A stretch of DNA of 64,000 nt, taken from contig JACVTC010000069.1 in the NCBI GenBank assembly GCA_016946835.1, positions 220,001 through 284,000 of the forward strand, given 5' to 3'. Source of the DNA: Neocallimastix lanati (nom. inval.). Its lineage: Eukaryota; Neocallimastigomycota; Neocallimastigomycetes; Neocallimastigales; Neocallimastigaceae. Position numbers and translations under genes: made by a program. This document shows, in pieces, positions 1 to 14,300 of this stretch. Below the pieces are notes generated by a model. It had not been told where the DNA came from, did no database searches, and saw nothing but the letters and a program-made list of their open reading frames with translations. The stretch's first letter is position 1; each line of letters begins with the position of its first letter.

Positions 1-2101
1 CTCTTGTAAATTTTGGTGTTCATTTTCTAAATCATCTAAATCTTTAGCTAATTTTTCCTTTTCTTCGAGTAAATCTTTACATTCCTTAATATTTTTTTTA
101 ATATTTTATATTAGTATATTATTAAATCCTTAAATCCAGTATTAACATTTTTAAATTAATAATTTAATAATTTTATTATTCAGTTATTTAATAACATGTT
201 TAAAAAAAATATTATGTATACTTTTTCTTTTGCATCATAATCATTTTGCATTTTTTTAATTTTTTCTTCACTAACTTCTAAAGCATTAGTTTTTTCCTAT
301 ATTATGTTATATTTAATTAATATTGATATAAAAAGATTAATGGTCTTACTCCTATTTAATAAATAAAATATTAATATTAATCTACACAATATTTAATTAT
401 TATTTAAATTAAATTAATACTTCTAATGAAGCCTTTAAATCTTGAACTTCGGTTTTTAATTCATCAATTTCTTTTTGTAATTTATTAATTTCATCTTCAT
501 GATCCTTTTTAAGTTGACTTATTTCATTTGATGATGCCTATTATATATTATGTATATTTAACAATAAAATAATAAGATAAATTATAGATTTAAAAAAAAT
601 AATAATAAATAATTCTTAAGACTGTCAATATTTTATTATATATATATATAAAAAAAAAACAAAAACAAAAACAAAAACAAAAACAAAAACAATTACTTCT
701 TTGTTAAGAGTACTATTCTGTGATCTTGGTGATGTTAGCATACTACCAATATCAGCCATTAAATTATCTAACGAAGAAACATTAACAGCTGGTGAATTAG
801 ATGATTTTTGAAAATCTGGTGGTGTAGCAGAACTTTCCTTTCTTTGAGAAAACTCGCGTTCTCTTGGTGGATAATCCCTTTCTCTTGTTCTCTCTCGATC
901 CCTATCCCTATCTCTTTCGTTTCTTTCTCTATCTCTATCTCTTGAGTATTCTTTAAATAAATTTTAAATATCGAAATAAGATAATATATATTAGCATATT
1001 AATTTATCTTATAAAATTATATAATATTTAACTATAAAAAGAAAAAATAAAAATAAAAATAATTTAATAATATGTTTTACTTTCTTGTGGAGATTTTTCT
1101 TGTGATTGATATCTATCTATATTTCTTTCTGGATATTGATATTGATTTGGTGAATACTATCATTTATCATAATAATTCAATAGTAATATAATATAATATA
1201 ATATAATATAATATAATAATAATAATAATAATAATAATAAAATAAAATAAAAATAATATTAATAAAAAATAATAAATAAATAAATAAATAAATAAGTAAA
1301 TAAAAGTATAATTATATTAATAGTATAATAATTTTTACAGGTTCAAGTGGCATTCTCTCTTGAATAGATTTAGTAACCGACGGAAACCTTCTCTCAATTT
1401 CATAATATATATCTGTTGCTAAATCCTTCATTAATTGATGAATATTTTATTATTATAATTAATATATTATTATATATATTTAAATTAAATCTAATATATA
1501 ATAATTCAATTTTACACAAAACATACTCTGAAACGATTAGTCGAAAGAGTAGCTAACTTTTGCCTTGCTTGATTTCTCTTTGGATGAAAATCGTCACGAA
1601 CTGGTAAAAATGGAACTTATATTTATCGTAATATTATAATTTATCATTAATATATATAATTTAACAAATTGAAATATTATTTTAAATTTTGAAATTTTAT
1701 TTTAATTTAAAAATAAATACAAGCATGTTCATCAGTTCTTCTCATCATTTCATCATAAACATCAGTAGATAATTCTTGAAATTGAGATTTATTTAATTTC
1801 ATTAATTTATCTCTCGCTGAAGCACTTCTACTTTTTACTTGACCAGATTCTCTCATTACTTTTAATGGAAAAATTTACATATAGTAAAATGTTTCGAATA
1901 AATTTATATATTTCATTGAAAATAATATTTATTATTAAGATTATTTTATTTATATTTATAAAAATTAAATTATTATTATGTTACTATAAATTTATAAATT
2001 GAATTGCATAAATATTTACATTTTTGAATATGAGAAGCCAAATAGCCTCTCAAACTTTCATAGTGTTCAGCAGCAACTTGAAGTGTGGTATCCTTTGACA
2101 T
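1..2101 (-). CDS. SPA2: SPA2-like polarisome scaffold, 5' part (multi-exon, runs off left edge)
   Basis: Role by family: Spa2/Sph1 proteins scaffold the polarisome at growing tips, linking formins and MAP-kinase components. The start is the ATG at 2101 (MSKDTTLQVAAEHYESL). Exons I can read on the minus strand: 2101-2020, 1858-1721, 1615-1527, then exons near 1428-1340, 1157-1080, 952-700, 540-420, 297-233 and 92-1. Two tandem Spa2-homology (GIT-type SHD) repeats are seen: one with ARDKLMKLNKSQFQELSTDV followed by YDEMMRR, and one with ARQKLATLSTNRF followed by DLATDIYYEIERRFP. Next come an Arg/Asp/Glu-rich stretch, a Ser/Pro-rich stretch, and exons with Lys/Glu/Leu-rich heptads (ECKDLLEEKEKLAKDLDDLE) that look like coiled coil. 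The C-terminus lies outside the window. A GIT-type ArfGAP is unlikely because no zinc-finger GAP domain or ankyrin repeats precede the SHD repeats. The downstream exon edges are approximate. Confidence 0.82.
650..690. repeat. (AAAAAC)n microsatellite in a SPA2-like intron
   Basis: An A-run followed by about six copies of a 6-mer (AAAAAC). It lies in an intron of the SPA2-like gene just downstream of the exon ending near 695. Confidence 0.8.
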
Positions 2102-3915
2102 TTTTTTTTATTATTATTGTAATTTTATAATTGATTTTTTCTGGTAATTTATTGATTATACAATATAAATATAATACTATTAATAAATTTATTTTTATAT
2201 ATATTATTTATAAAAATTATATGTATTTGATTCCGAAATTTATAAATTAAATTTAATAAATGTATAGTTTTATTCATTTATTTTATAATTCTTTATAATT
2301 CTTTATAATTCTTTATAATTCTTTAAATAACTTTATAAAACATATGTTAAATATAGGACCAATCTTTATTTTATTTTATTTATTTTCCCTTAATTTTCAA
2401 TTTAAATATTATTACATTATTTTTATTTTTTTTATTTGTAATTGTTACTGATAATTATTAATTTTATAAGAAAATACATTTATAACATTATTCCATTAAT
2501 ATAATATATGTGAATAAATTGAATATACATATTATTTTTATTTTTGAATATAAAAATTTGAATGAATAACTCAATATTTATAAATTTTGAAATTATTCAT
2601 GTTTAAAACTACTTAAAAATTAAAATTATTTATTTATTTATTTATTATTATTATTATACATAACATATATAATAAATTCTATCTACCAATTTAAGGATAA
2701 ACAAAATTGTTTCAATTACTACGGCAAAGTTGATAATGCTTTATAATTATGTTTATTTATTTATTTATTAATTATTTGAATTTTCCACAAGAATAAAAAT
2801 AAATTTTACAGTTATTATAATTTAAAATATTGTCAAAGAAAAGGTAGTAAAAAAAAGAATTTAAAGTTGCCAACAAAAAGTCAATTATCCGTATATTTAA
2901 ATAATATATAAAAAATTTTTATTTTATTTTATTTTATTTTACTTTATTTTATTTTACTTTATTTTATTTTATTTTATTTTATTTTATTTTATTTTATTTT
3001 ATTTTATTTTATTTTTAATTTTCTTTAAATTTTTGATGTTTATGTTTTTATATATATTCCTTTTTTTTAGGTGAATAAAAATGAAAATATATATTATTAT
3101 AATGAAAAGCAAAAAAAAAAAAAAAAAAAAAAAAATTTATGATAAATTAAATATATTTTATAATATCTTTTTATTTACAAGAAATTTCTTATTTTTTTAT
3201 TTATATTATAATATATATAAAAATTATTTAATATATTTTCATTTGAAAGTTACAACATAAAAATAAAAATATATGATTTATTAAAATAATAAATTAAAAT
3301 ATATAAAATTATTTATTTATTTATTTATTTATTAGTTTATTATTTTCTATATTAATACATAATAAAAAAATCAAAATAAATCAATATAAAACTTTAAATT
3401 ATAAATCTTTTTTTTTTAAAAAAAATTAATTAAAAAAAAAAAAAATAAATTTAAAAAAAAAAAAGATTTATGAATCTCAATAACCAATATAACAATTAAA
3501 AAAAGTATATCTAATTATCCAATAAATAGCTAATAGAATTATAAAATATTGAATTCTTAATTTACTTTTCAATTTTAATATTATATTTCAAAAAATGAAG
3601 AAAAAATGAAGAAAAATGTTATTAAATAACATAAATAATAATATAAATACTATTATCCTATTTATTATATTTAATCTCTTCATGAATTTATAATTTAAAA
3701 TCTTAATATAGTTTCTGTTATTTTAATTATTGATAAAATTACTATCACTATTATTGCTACTTTCATCATTAAATAACTATTACCATTGTTATTACTTTCA
3801 TTATTGTTATTTCATTATTATTATAACTACTGTTATCATTTATCATTTATTTATTTATTATTTTTAATTTATTATTTACATATTAATATTTGTATTCATA
3901 ATTTATTTATTTATT

Positions 3916-3950
<35 letters not shown>

Positions 3951-5916
3951 CTATGTTCTAATAATAAACAATTTATCTGTTAAGAATGTAATTAAGATAT
4001 CACAATTCATTATAGATCATTAATAATTATTAATATGACTTACACTTATATTTAATTATATGAATATTACATAAATTAGGGATAAGACCATACGGAAGTT
4101 CGATCAAGAAACCTTATCCCCTATTTGTGTTAACCCCCGAGTACTAACTACTAGAATAAAAACTAGAAAGATATTAATGTATTCATAATGTGGATTATTG
4201 TGGCATATTAGTATTACTATGTATAATGTGTAATTATAATAAACTAATACTTAACATTCCCTTTACATTGTACATTTGGCAATAATATAATAAAAAAAAT
4301 AAAATTTAATTTTTAGAATAAAATTTTAATAATGAAAAGTTTTTTTATATAATAAATTTTTAATTTTATGATAAAATTTTATATTAATATTACTTGTTTA
4401 TAATTATATGGAAATTGTCATTATTTATTATTATTTATTATATTAATATTTATTATTATTTAACTATCATTTTTTTATTTTTACATAAATTGTGATTTTT
4501 TTATGTTAACATGTGATACTTTAATAAATTATTTATATGTATTTTAGTAGAAATACAAAAATAAAAATTATATTATTTGAAGTTTAATATTTGCAAAAAA
4601 TATTAAAAAAAAAAAAACTTTTTTTATTCTATAAATAAAGTTTAATTTTTATTAGAATTGTATTAATTTTAATTATAAAACCTATTTTCGTAAGAGTCAA
4701 AAATAAATTTAAATTCCGTTTTTCCTTATATAGGAAAAAAGATTCGAACTAATAAAAAATAAAAAAAACAAAAAATAAAAAAAACAAAAAAACAAAAAAA
4801 TAATAAAATAAAAAATAATAAAATAAAAAATAATAAAATAAAAAAATAAAAGAATAACAGAATAACAAAATAACAAAAAAAATTGTATAAAAATTAAAAA
4901 ATAAATTTAAAAATTAAAAAATATAAAAATAGAATAAATTAATAATAATAAATAAAAAATAAAAATAAAAGAAAATAAAAAAATAAAAAATAAAGAATAA
5001 AAAATAAAGAATAAAAAATAAAAAAAAAAAGATACATTTAAACATTGATTTTAAATATTCTAAAGCTTTGATTGATAATGATTATTATGCTAAGACATTC
5101 TTGAATAAAAAAAGTATATAAATATAATTTAATAATAATAATGTATGATACATCAAAAAGTATCATAATTTTATAGTTATTGATAGTAAATTAATTAAAA
5201 AAAATTTTTTTAAATGTATTTTCCATAGTTGAAATCAATATTAATTTTTTTTTTAAAAAAAATATTATTTAATAATATTTAATAATAGAAATATTAGAAA
5301 TAAAATATAATATTACATCTTTTTAAAATTATGTGTTTCTTTTTTAACTGTTTATATATATATATATTTTATTTAATTTTTTTTTTTTTTTATTTTTATT
5401 TTATAAATTTTTATTTTATTCTTTTAATTTTTTTGTAATATAAAATTGAAAAAAAAAAAAAAAAAAAAATTAATATCTTATACATTTCATATATTCATAT
5501 ATTCAAAAATTCAGAAATGTAAAAGGAATTTTTCATAAATATTTATTTTTTTATTTTCATTTTTATTTTTTATATATTTATTTATTTATTTTATTTTATT
5601 TATTTATTTTTTTATTTTTTATTTTTTTTTTTTTTCAAAAAGCATTAGCATTATTCTTATTATACATACATATATATATATATATATATTTATAATTTTT
5701 TTTTTTTATGTTCTTTGAATTGATTTTTTAATGAATTTTTATAATTGCATTATTTACAATTTTTAGGCATAGGTTATTAATAAATTTTAAACTTTTTTTT
5801 TTTTTTTTTTTTTTTAATGTATTATTTCAATTTTGATATAAAAGAGAACTATTTTCATTATTTTCACAATTTAGTTTTCTTCTTTTTTTTTTTTTTTTAA
5901 TGATGGTCTATCCATT
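2102..5916. other. Intergenic AT-rich region between SPA2-like gene and ARPC5
   Basis: No supported gene. It holds simple repeats: 10-mer copies near 2283-2325, (ATTTT)n at about 2920-3015, A-runs near 3110-3135, and A/T-only stretches at 4740-5030 and 5360-5820. The small plus-strand ORF at 3786-3983 is Tyr/Leu/Ile-rich low-complexity translation and is not a gene. The only GC-richer island is at about 4078-4260 (separate entry). The 5' side of the SPA2-like gene must start here. The ARPC5 stop at 5917 puts its 3' UTR here too. Confidence 0.7.
4078..4260. other. Unassigned GC-richer island
   Basis: A block with runs such as ATAAGACCATACGGAAGTTC and GTTAACCCCCGAGTACTAAC stands out from surroundings that are nearly all A/T. 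It has no coding frame of any length and no tRNA box A/B. It could be the remnant of a mobile element or a conserved non-coding RNA. Nothing in the window matches it, so its nature is open. Confidence 0.3.
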
Positions 5917-7149
5917 TCATACGGTGTTACGATCAGTTAATACACGAACAATGCAACCAATGCCAGCAACATCAACGATCTTTTTTTATATAATTCATAA
6001 CAATATAATTAAAGTGTCACATTCGAATTGAAAATTTATTTTTTTTTAATAAAAAATATTTTTTATATTAAAATTTAATAATTTTAATTTTTGAAATTAT
6101 AAATTTTATATTTAATTAAGACTTGAAATTTTACAGATAAAATTTTTAAAGTCATTAAAAAATTATATTTTTAAAAATAATAGTATTTATAATAAAATTA
6201 CTTATACCTTTTCATGCCATGTGATTAATATTGAGGAATTGTATATTTCTGGTTGTGCCATACCAACATATACAAATTTGATTAATATGTCAAGTTCATC
6301 AGAACTTAATTGTTTTACAATAGTTGGAATTTCTAATGTTTTAACGGCTGACATAGCTTCAATAACTGTTGAAATACATTTTTCCTTTTATTTACAATAA
6401 TATTGATAAATATTAATAACAGGTTTTAATATTTTAAAAAGGAGATGACAAAGATTTAATATTATAATAAATAAATTATCATATTAATATTTCATTTTAT
6501 TAAAATTTTAATAATATATTTTAATAAAAATTACTCTAATATCATTTGGTGCCTTTTTGGAAATGAATGATTCAGAAACGGCTCTCTTGATCGCACTATT
6601 CAAATCACCTCTATTTAAATATATATATATATAAATGAAAGAATAAATAATTTATCATACATTTTATAATTTATACTATTATATTTAGATTATAAATGAA
6701 ATTATATTATATAATTATTGATTTTTATAAATAAATATTAAAAAGAAAAAAAAAAAAGTATTTTAATAAAATTTGCAATATTTTAATATTATTTATTAAT
6801 AATCATATTTATTTTTTTTGTATTATTGTTTTAAAATTAAAAATAAATAATTAATTTTTAAAAAATAAAATTATTTCTTTTATTGATATAGTTATCAAAT
6901 ACTTTTATAATTGTTTCCTTTTATATATATTCATTGTATTAAATTAATAAACTAATACTAAATCATTATAATCATTATCATATTATTTTTTCTTTTAAAA
7001 AAATAACAAAATTATTTATTTTACTTTAATATGTTAGATTTAACATCCTCACATAAAGAGTTGTATTTGGTGTAGTTATCAACCCCAACATCAACATCTT
7101 CTTCAATTTCTTCTTCAATATCAACGTTAAGCTTTCTATCAGCAGACAT
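5917..7149 (-). CDS. ARPC5: Arp2/3 complex subunit 5 (ARPC5/p16), 4 exons, 146 aa
   Basis: Smallest subunit of the seven-protein Arp2/3 complex, which nucleates branched actin filaments at endocytic patches and the cell cortex. Exons on the minus strand: 7149-7025, 6610-6535, 6384-6208 and 5979-5917. They total 441 nt and are in frame at each junction, with GT..AG introns. The N-terminus (MSADRKLNVDIEEEIEEDVD) is acidic as in the family. A KGDLNSAIKRA segment aligns with the 'GN...AL..AL' part of animal ARPC5. The C-terminus carries the diagnostic block: SILITWHEK, then IVDVAGIGCIVRVLTDRNTV before the stop, matching the human '[27 protein letters not shown]' end. Length is normal for the family (about 150 aa). 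It sits between two other minus-strand genes. The adjacent SPA2-like gene also serves cortical actin and polarity, which may be chance. Confidence 0.92.
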
Positions 7150-7231
7150 TTTCAAATATTATTTATTATTTTTATTAAAATATTAATTAATTATATTAAT
7201 ATTATTACAAAAAATAATTTTTCTATTTAGA

Positions 7232-7280
<49 letters not shown>

Positions 7281-7291
7281 TTTATTGAGCT

Positions 7292-7323
<32 letters not shown>

Positions 7324-7941
7324 TTTTATCTTAATTAAAACATAAATAATAATTTTAAAATTTAATTATACAATTTAATTATAAAATTATATTTATTTAT
7401 TATTAATTTAATTAAATTTTGATTATTTCAAATTATGTTTCAATGATATAAATAATAACAATAGATTAGGTTTAATTTTAATACATCAAAGCTCAAAAAA
7501 TAAATAAGATGATTATGTCAACATTAATATTGGTTTAGAAAAAATAATAGTAATTGTTCAAAAAAAAAAAAAAAAAAAAAAATTAATTATGAAAAAAAAT
7601 TTTAATTTTGTTATTATTTATTATTATTTTTTTTTACTTTACAAATATATATATATATTTAATAATTATATTTTATTTATAAATTTATTAAATACAATTT
7701 AGTTTTAGCTTTAATATTATTTATTTCCATAATAGATATAAATTGATTTATTTTATTAAACTATTATTTTTTTTCTTTCTACTATTTATTACATGATTTT
7801 TGTTTCTTTCATTCATTTGTTAAGTGCAAAAAATGATATTATTTATATATGAATATATCTATTTAAATATAATTAATATTTACACGTTTATTTCATATTA
7901 ATTTTATTTAAGTTATTTTTTACAACAAATTCAATACTAGT
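7150..7941. other. Intergenic spacer CFAP54 3' / ARPC5 5'
   Basis: About 790 nt of AT-rich sequence with A-runs, (TA)n near 7250-7275 and (TTTA)n near 7295-7325. It should contain the ARPC5 promoter and the CFAP54 polyadenylation region. No gene or RNA is seen. Confidence 0.6.
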
Positions 7942-10900
7942 TTATTTTTTTTCAATTGATTCATTGAAGTCATTATTATCAATAGATTCATTATCGAGTG
8001 TATTATTCATTGCTTTCCTTTTTAAACATAGACTAAATAACCAGTTAGTAAATACTGTATTTTTTTCAATTAACATTCCTTTGTCATCGTCAAATAAAGA
8101 AGCTATATTTTCAATAAGATTTTCAATACTTAATATTTCATTATTTATTTCCTATTAATGTAAATTTTTATTTTTTTTAATATATATATATATTTTAAAT
8201 TAAATAAAGATTAATTAGTTAATAAACCGTATTTAACTGAAATAGATAATTTATAGAAGAATATATCTAATTTACACACATGTATATTAGATATATTATT
8301 AAAACTTACATATTCTATCTCCGGTCCAACAATATACTTTATTATATCATTTATTAAATCTTTCTTTAATTTTTGTCCTAAAATTGAACTCTCTCCTTTT
8401 TTTGTGAAGAAAAAGTTTTTAGAATCTGTTTCATTTCTAGCACAAATAAATTGAACTTCTTTAACTATAGTTTTTGGTATTCTTACAGTATAAATACATC
8501 TTTTATACAATTTTTTAAATAATTTTTTAAGCTCTAATTCTATTGGATTGTCGACTTCCAAACTATTTTCATTACTAATATTATTATAAACACCTGTAGC
8601 ATTACCATGAATAAATTGAATCTCAAAATCATTCATATTATAATATTTATTTCTAATTTTAATTTTATTATAAATTTCTTTATTTTCATTAATATCCTTA
8701 TTAATTCCTATAATGTCTTCTGGGTTTGATAATGTATTTTCAATTATTGATGGCTTATTGTAATAATTACTATTTTCATTATTATTTGAATTTTTGTTAA
8801 TATTCATTTCATTGAGAACGTTAGGTGTATTATTTTTATAAATGTTCTCAGAAATTGAGCGCTTAATAGAATTTGAGATAGGTTCAAAATAACTGTCACT
8901 CTTAAATTTACTCATTTCTGATAATGATGAAAAGATACCGCCTTTATTATGGCTTTTTACACTATTTCCTCTTCTTTTATTATTAGTACTATCATTACTA
9001 TTATTTTCACAACTAGGATAATTTGATTTTTGATTTTTGTTATTATTATTATCACTGTTTTCATAAATTTTGATGGTATCATCAAACAATTTATAGGAAA
9101 CAGAATTGTTAATATTTTTGTCAGTAGGTTTTTTCAAATTTGGTGAACTTTTGTCTATTTTTGAATTATTTTCTGTTCTATTTAATAATAATTCTTTTTG
9201 AAGTTTCTTAATTTTGGAAACAATTTCTTGATCCTCTTTATTTTGTGTAATATCTAAATGATATATAACTAAAACAATTTTCTTATTGCATAATTCCGAG
9301 TTAAATTCTTTTTCATTGTTATTTAATGGGGATTCATCATCTGCATTTGTATATTCATAATCACAAGGTAAATTCCAATGGTTGAACCATTGTGCCATCC
9401 ACATATTCTCAAATTTTGACATATAGTCGGTATCTGTTATTTGATTAATATTTAAAAGTCTACTAATAGAAATTTCTGATAAAACGTCTTCAGGTAATTC
9501 TTTTAATAATATTTGATGTGCTCTTTGTAATCTTGACATTTTTGAGCATGAATAGTAATCAAATGCAACATTATCTAATATGTTTGTATCAAAGAAAAGA
9601 TACTTATAATATAGATATATTTTTTCGTTAATTTTATTTTCATCTAAGTTAGGAAGAGAAATATGAACATGTTCTTTAACATCTGCTCTGCTTTTTATTG
9701 TTGTAATATCCAATGGAGAAAATATTTTATCATAGGCTTCATATAACTGATTTTCCTTTGCGTACCATAATTTTACTTCATTTTGAATGGCTTTTGATTT
9801 AATAACACAATCCATGATAAGCGCTTTAACCTCTGCATTAACATTTAATACACGTATATTTTTAATAATGGTACCAATAATAGAAATGGCATAAAGATGA
9901 TTTATTGCTTCAAATATTTCATTAATTTTAATAGAGGATATAAAAAGACCAGAAAAACTATGTTTTAAGGCTCTAATATTATAACCACCTTCCTGAATAG
10001 CAATATCAATAATCATTCTACAAACAGAATCAATAGTTCTAAGAGTTGATACATCATTTTCTTTCAGCATTAATAATGATAGTATTTTATTGAGAATTGG
10101 CAAGCAAATAAATGAAGAAATATTAACAAAGTTTTTCATAATATTAATAGCACATTCTACACATTTTAAACTTAAGTCATACTGACCAGTAGATTTATAG
10201 ATAACAGCTTGTTGATATAAATAAATAACATAATCAGTATAATAGGGACTATATTTTGTTAATTTATTTATATCTTCTATTACTAAAGATTGTGGTATTA
10301 TTAAATCATAGAAATAATTTTCAATGACTTCACTTCGATTATTTAAAATTTCCTCATATGTATATATATTTAACTTAGAAGTAACATCAAAATAAAATAT
10401 ATAACCTTCAAACTTTGATTTTAATGTTAAATTCGAGGATTTCAAAATTTCCTCAAATTTACCAACAAATTTTTTAACATTTTTATTATGTAAATTAATC
10501 TTTGAACAAATAATTATTTTTAGAAATTCTAATTGATAATTAGAAGATTTACAAGATGTAGCATCTTTTAAACCACTTTTGGCTGTCATTAATGCATAAT
10601 TATAATCACATATTACTAATGCATTTAAAGCTGTCTGTTTCTTTATTTCTAGCCACAATATTGGTCCATAAAGAGAATCCACAAGAAGATTCTCTTCATA
10701 AGTTTTTCTATCTATTAAATTATTAATAGTTTCATTTATGCTATTATCTTCAACTTTAATACTATCTAAGTAATCAGAAAGAGCATTTACTTTTTTGTTA
10801 ATAAAATCGCTTAATGAAAGTAAAAGATTAAGAGATCTTCTATTTTTATCCAGAAGTCCATATATATCCACTAATTTTAAGATGCAATAACAGAAAAAGT

Positions 10901-11341
10901 TAATTTGGTATGGGCGATATGGTTTATTATCCAGTTTGGTTTCATTGAAAACATCATTTAGACAACGATAAATATTTTCTTCAATATTTTTTAAAATACT
11001 TACTCTTTCATTCCTTTCAATTAAATATTTATTAGAGGAATGCGTGTTATTGCTATTAAGACTGGATGAATAAGAATTACTAATATTTGATGAATTTTTT
11101 AATGCCATATCGTCTTCTGGTTCTTCATAAATGTTATCTTTAAATTCATTGAGTAGTGATGAACTTTGATTAATATTATAATCATTATTAATATTATTAT
11201 TTTCATTTTCGATATTATTAGTTGCATTATTAATATTTTCATTATTTTCAATTATATTATTGATACTTTCATCATTATTAGTTGTATTATTAATTTTTTC
11301 ATTAGTATTATCATTATTAATTGTATTATTGATATATTCAT

Positions 11342-11372
<31 letters not shown>

Positions 11373-14300
11373 ATTATTGATATTTTCATTATTATTATTA
11401 TCATTATTAGTTGTATTATTGATATTTTCATTATTACTATCATTACTTGTTGTATTTTTGGTATTTTCATTGTTATTTTCATTATTAGTTATATTGTTGA
11501 TATTTTCATTAATATTGTTATTATTAATCGTATCATTGATATTTTCATTATTATTTTCATTATTATTTTTATTATTATTTTCATTATTATTTTTAATTGC
11601 ATTATTAATATTTTCATTATTATTTTCATTATTATTATTAATTGCATTATTAATATTTTCAGTATTATTATCTTTAATAATTATATTATTAGATACATTA
11701 TTGATATTTTCATCAGTATTAGATGAATTATTAATATCATCACTATTATTATTATTTGCAATATTAATATTTTTAGAGCTTTCAACATTATTATTATCAT
11801 TACCCTGAATACTATCTTTTTCCATATCAAATGATAAGTCTTTTTTTTGTCCTTCTTCGGACAAACTGAAATCTTCTATATTTGATTTAGGTCTACTTAT
11901 ACTTTTTTCTTTCTCTTTTCTTATTTTATAACCAAGAACATCTCTGTAAATGAGATCTTTAATAGATTTAATGTCGAATCCAATTTGATCACCTTTAGAT
12001 AAATATTCATTAATATTTTTAATTGGATCATAATATACGAAATTTCCATGATAAAGATTAAAAATTTCAATAATATATGTTAATCTTTCAAAATCTATTA
12101 CTTTTGCCATCATTTTTCCATACTGACTCATAAGGCGATCATTAACTTTAGTATTGAATATTGCTCTAATACAATTTAAATTGTTTGATTCGTATAAGCC
12201 TTCCATATTATTATATTTTACATTTAGTATAGAATTTAAATTATTTCCACTATTAGTAGAGGTTAAATTATTTATATTATTAAAATTATTACTGTTATTC
12301 ATGTTGTTATTAGTATTTATATTAATAGTATTATTATTTCCTTGAATAATATTTAAACTATGTAATGGATTTAAATCAAATATTCCTTTTCCAGAGATAA
12401 TATTACAGTAATAACGAAGTCCTTCATTAATAAAACCACATTTAATTAAAATCTTTGCATATTTTAACTTAATAAAAATAACTTTTCTTAAGCTTCTACA
12501 ATTATTAATTGATATAATTAATTGAAAAGCTAACAAAGGAATTGCAAGACCTGGATAATTATTGCTTTCTAATTCAACAATCAAATTATCTAATAAACTT
12601 AAAAAGCTGGAGCTTTGGTCTTTGAAAAATTCAGAAATAATATTAATGATTCCAGAAGTTTTTGTTGGTATAAAAATAAAACTTTTCGGAACATGTGGTT
12701 CATTAATAAAGGAATAGAGAGCTTTCGAAAGTAACAATGTTGAACATAAAGTAATATTAAGTTTTCCATTCAAATTAGAATTACAACAATAAGAAGCAAT
12801 TTTTGCTAATTGGAAACCAGTTAAAATAAGGATATAAATAGAATTATTAAATATCTTTAAAATTGACGTAGTACTGAGATTTTTAATTTCATCATATAAA
12901 ATATTGATTGATGCAACAACCATCTTCTTTTTAAAGACTACATCAACTGATTTGGACCAAAAAAGACCTGCTGAATTAATATCGCCACTTTCATAAAGTA
13001 GATTTCCTAAATCAGAAAAAGCAACCGCAGTGATATGAAGATCATTTTTATCTTTAGAACTTTGAATTAATTTTTCATAATTCAATATAGCTTTTCTTAA
13101 AATAACAGAAGGATCATCTGTATTTTTTGAGGAATATTTTACATTAATGAATTTTATAAAATCACTTTTACATTTAATAACTTGATATTCAATAGATTTT
13201 GAATCATCTGGAATAGAAATATAATTTTCATATATTTCAGGTAAAGTAATATGTTTATCAGGATTCTTAATATTATATTGGTTCTTAGCTTCATACATAA
13301 TATTTGATATAATTTCAGTGAGTGAATATTCAAAATATTGATTAATGCGAATACCAAATGATATTACTAAAGCGTATTTATCACTATAATACAAATATTC
13401 CATTGTATCAATAAAGAACTTAAGAATCAAATTAACGTTTAATTTAATGTCAGAAGTATGACCCCAATTATTAGTATAATAATAATGGAAAATCTTTCTC
13501 CTATTATTTTTAATTATATCAAAAAGATCAAACTTCTTATTGTATTTATTACTGTCAGAACAGTAAGTTTCTAAAAAGTTAAGCAATTCAATTGAAACCT
13601 TATAAAATGGCTTCCAGGATTCCAATCTCCAGTATTTTGTACGCATTATTTCAAGCTTTCTCATATCACCAATAAAATTCCATAGTTTATGAAAACTTAA
13701 AAGTAAAACATTCCAATTTCTAGAACGTGAAGCCGTTACCATACTTTTAATATAGCATTCTAACAATTCTTTACTATATTCTTCTATATCAAATGAGTGC
13801 TCATTCTTGTTTGGTTTATTTTCTTTATTGTCTTTTTTATTATTATTCTTTTTATCTTTGATTTCGATTTCTTCAGCTTCTTTATCATATATATCATTTA
13901 TATGACCTGTAGAATAATAATTTCCTATATCTATATATATATCATTTATTGCTAGTGAAGGATCTTGAATTTCACTAATGATAATTTCTTTTTCTATAAT
14001 TCTTGAAATAGAATTAGCTGTAATACTATGAATCATTGAGATGAAGTAATATTCATAATTTATGAGTTCATTACGTTTTCTTCTATATCTATGCTTACGC
14101 CAGAAATGTCTAAATTGATTAATTAATACGCTTGCTGCTTTCAATTTTCTTTCTTTTTCTCTATTTTCATTACTAAAATCGACCTTTTCGTCAACTGCTT
14201 TCTTTTCAATGGGATTGCTGCTACTACTTTCTATATCCTGATTTTGTGAAAGATTTTTACCAGTATTATTATTATAAAATGATGAGGAGCTTTTTTCATC

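Noticed and set aside
11166-11808. Two overlapping plus-strand ORFs of about 185 codons
   Set aside because: Mirror of the AAT repeats of CFAP54; Ile- or Leu-only translation.
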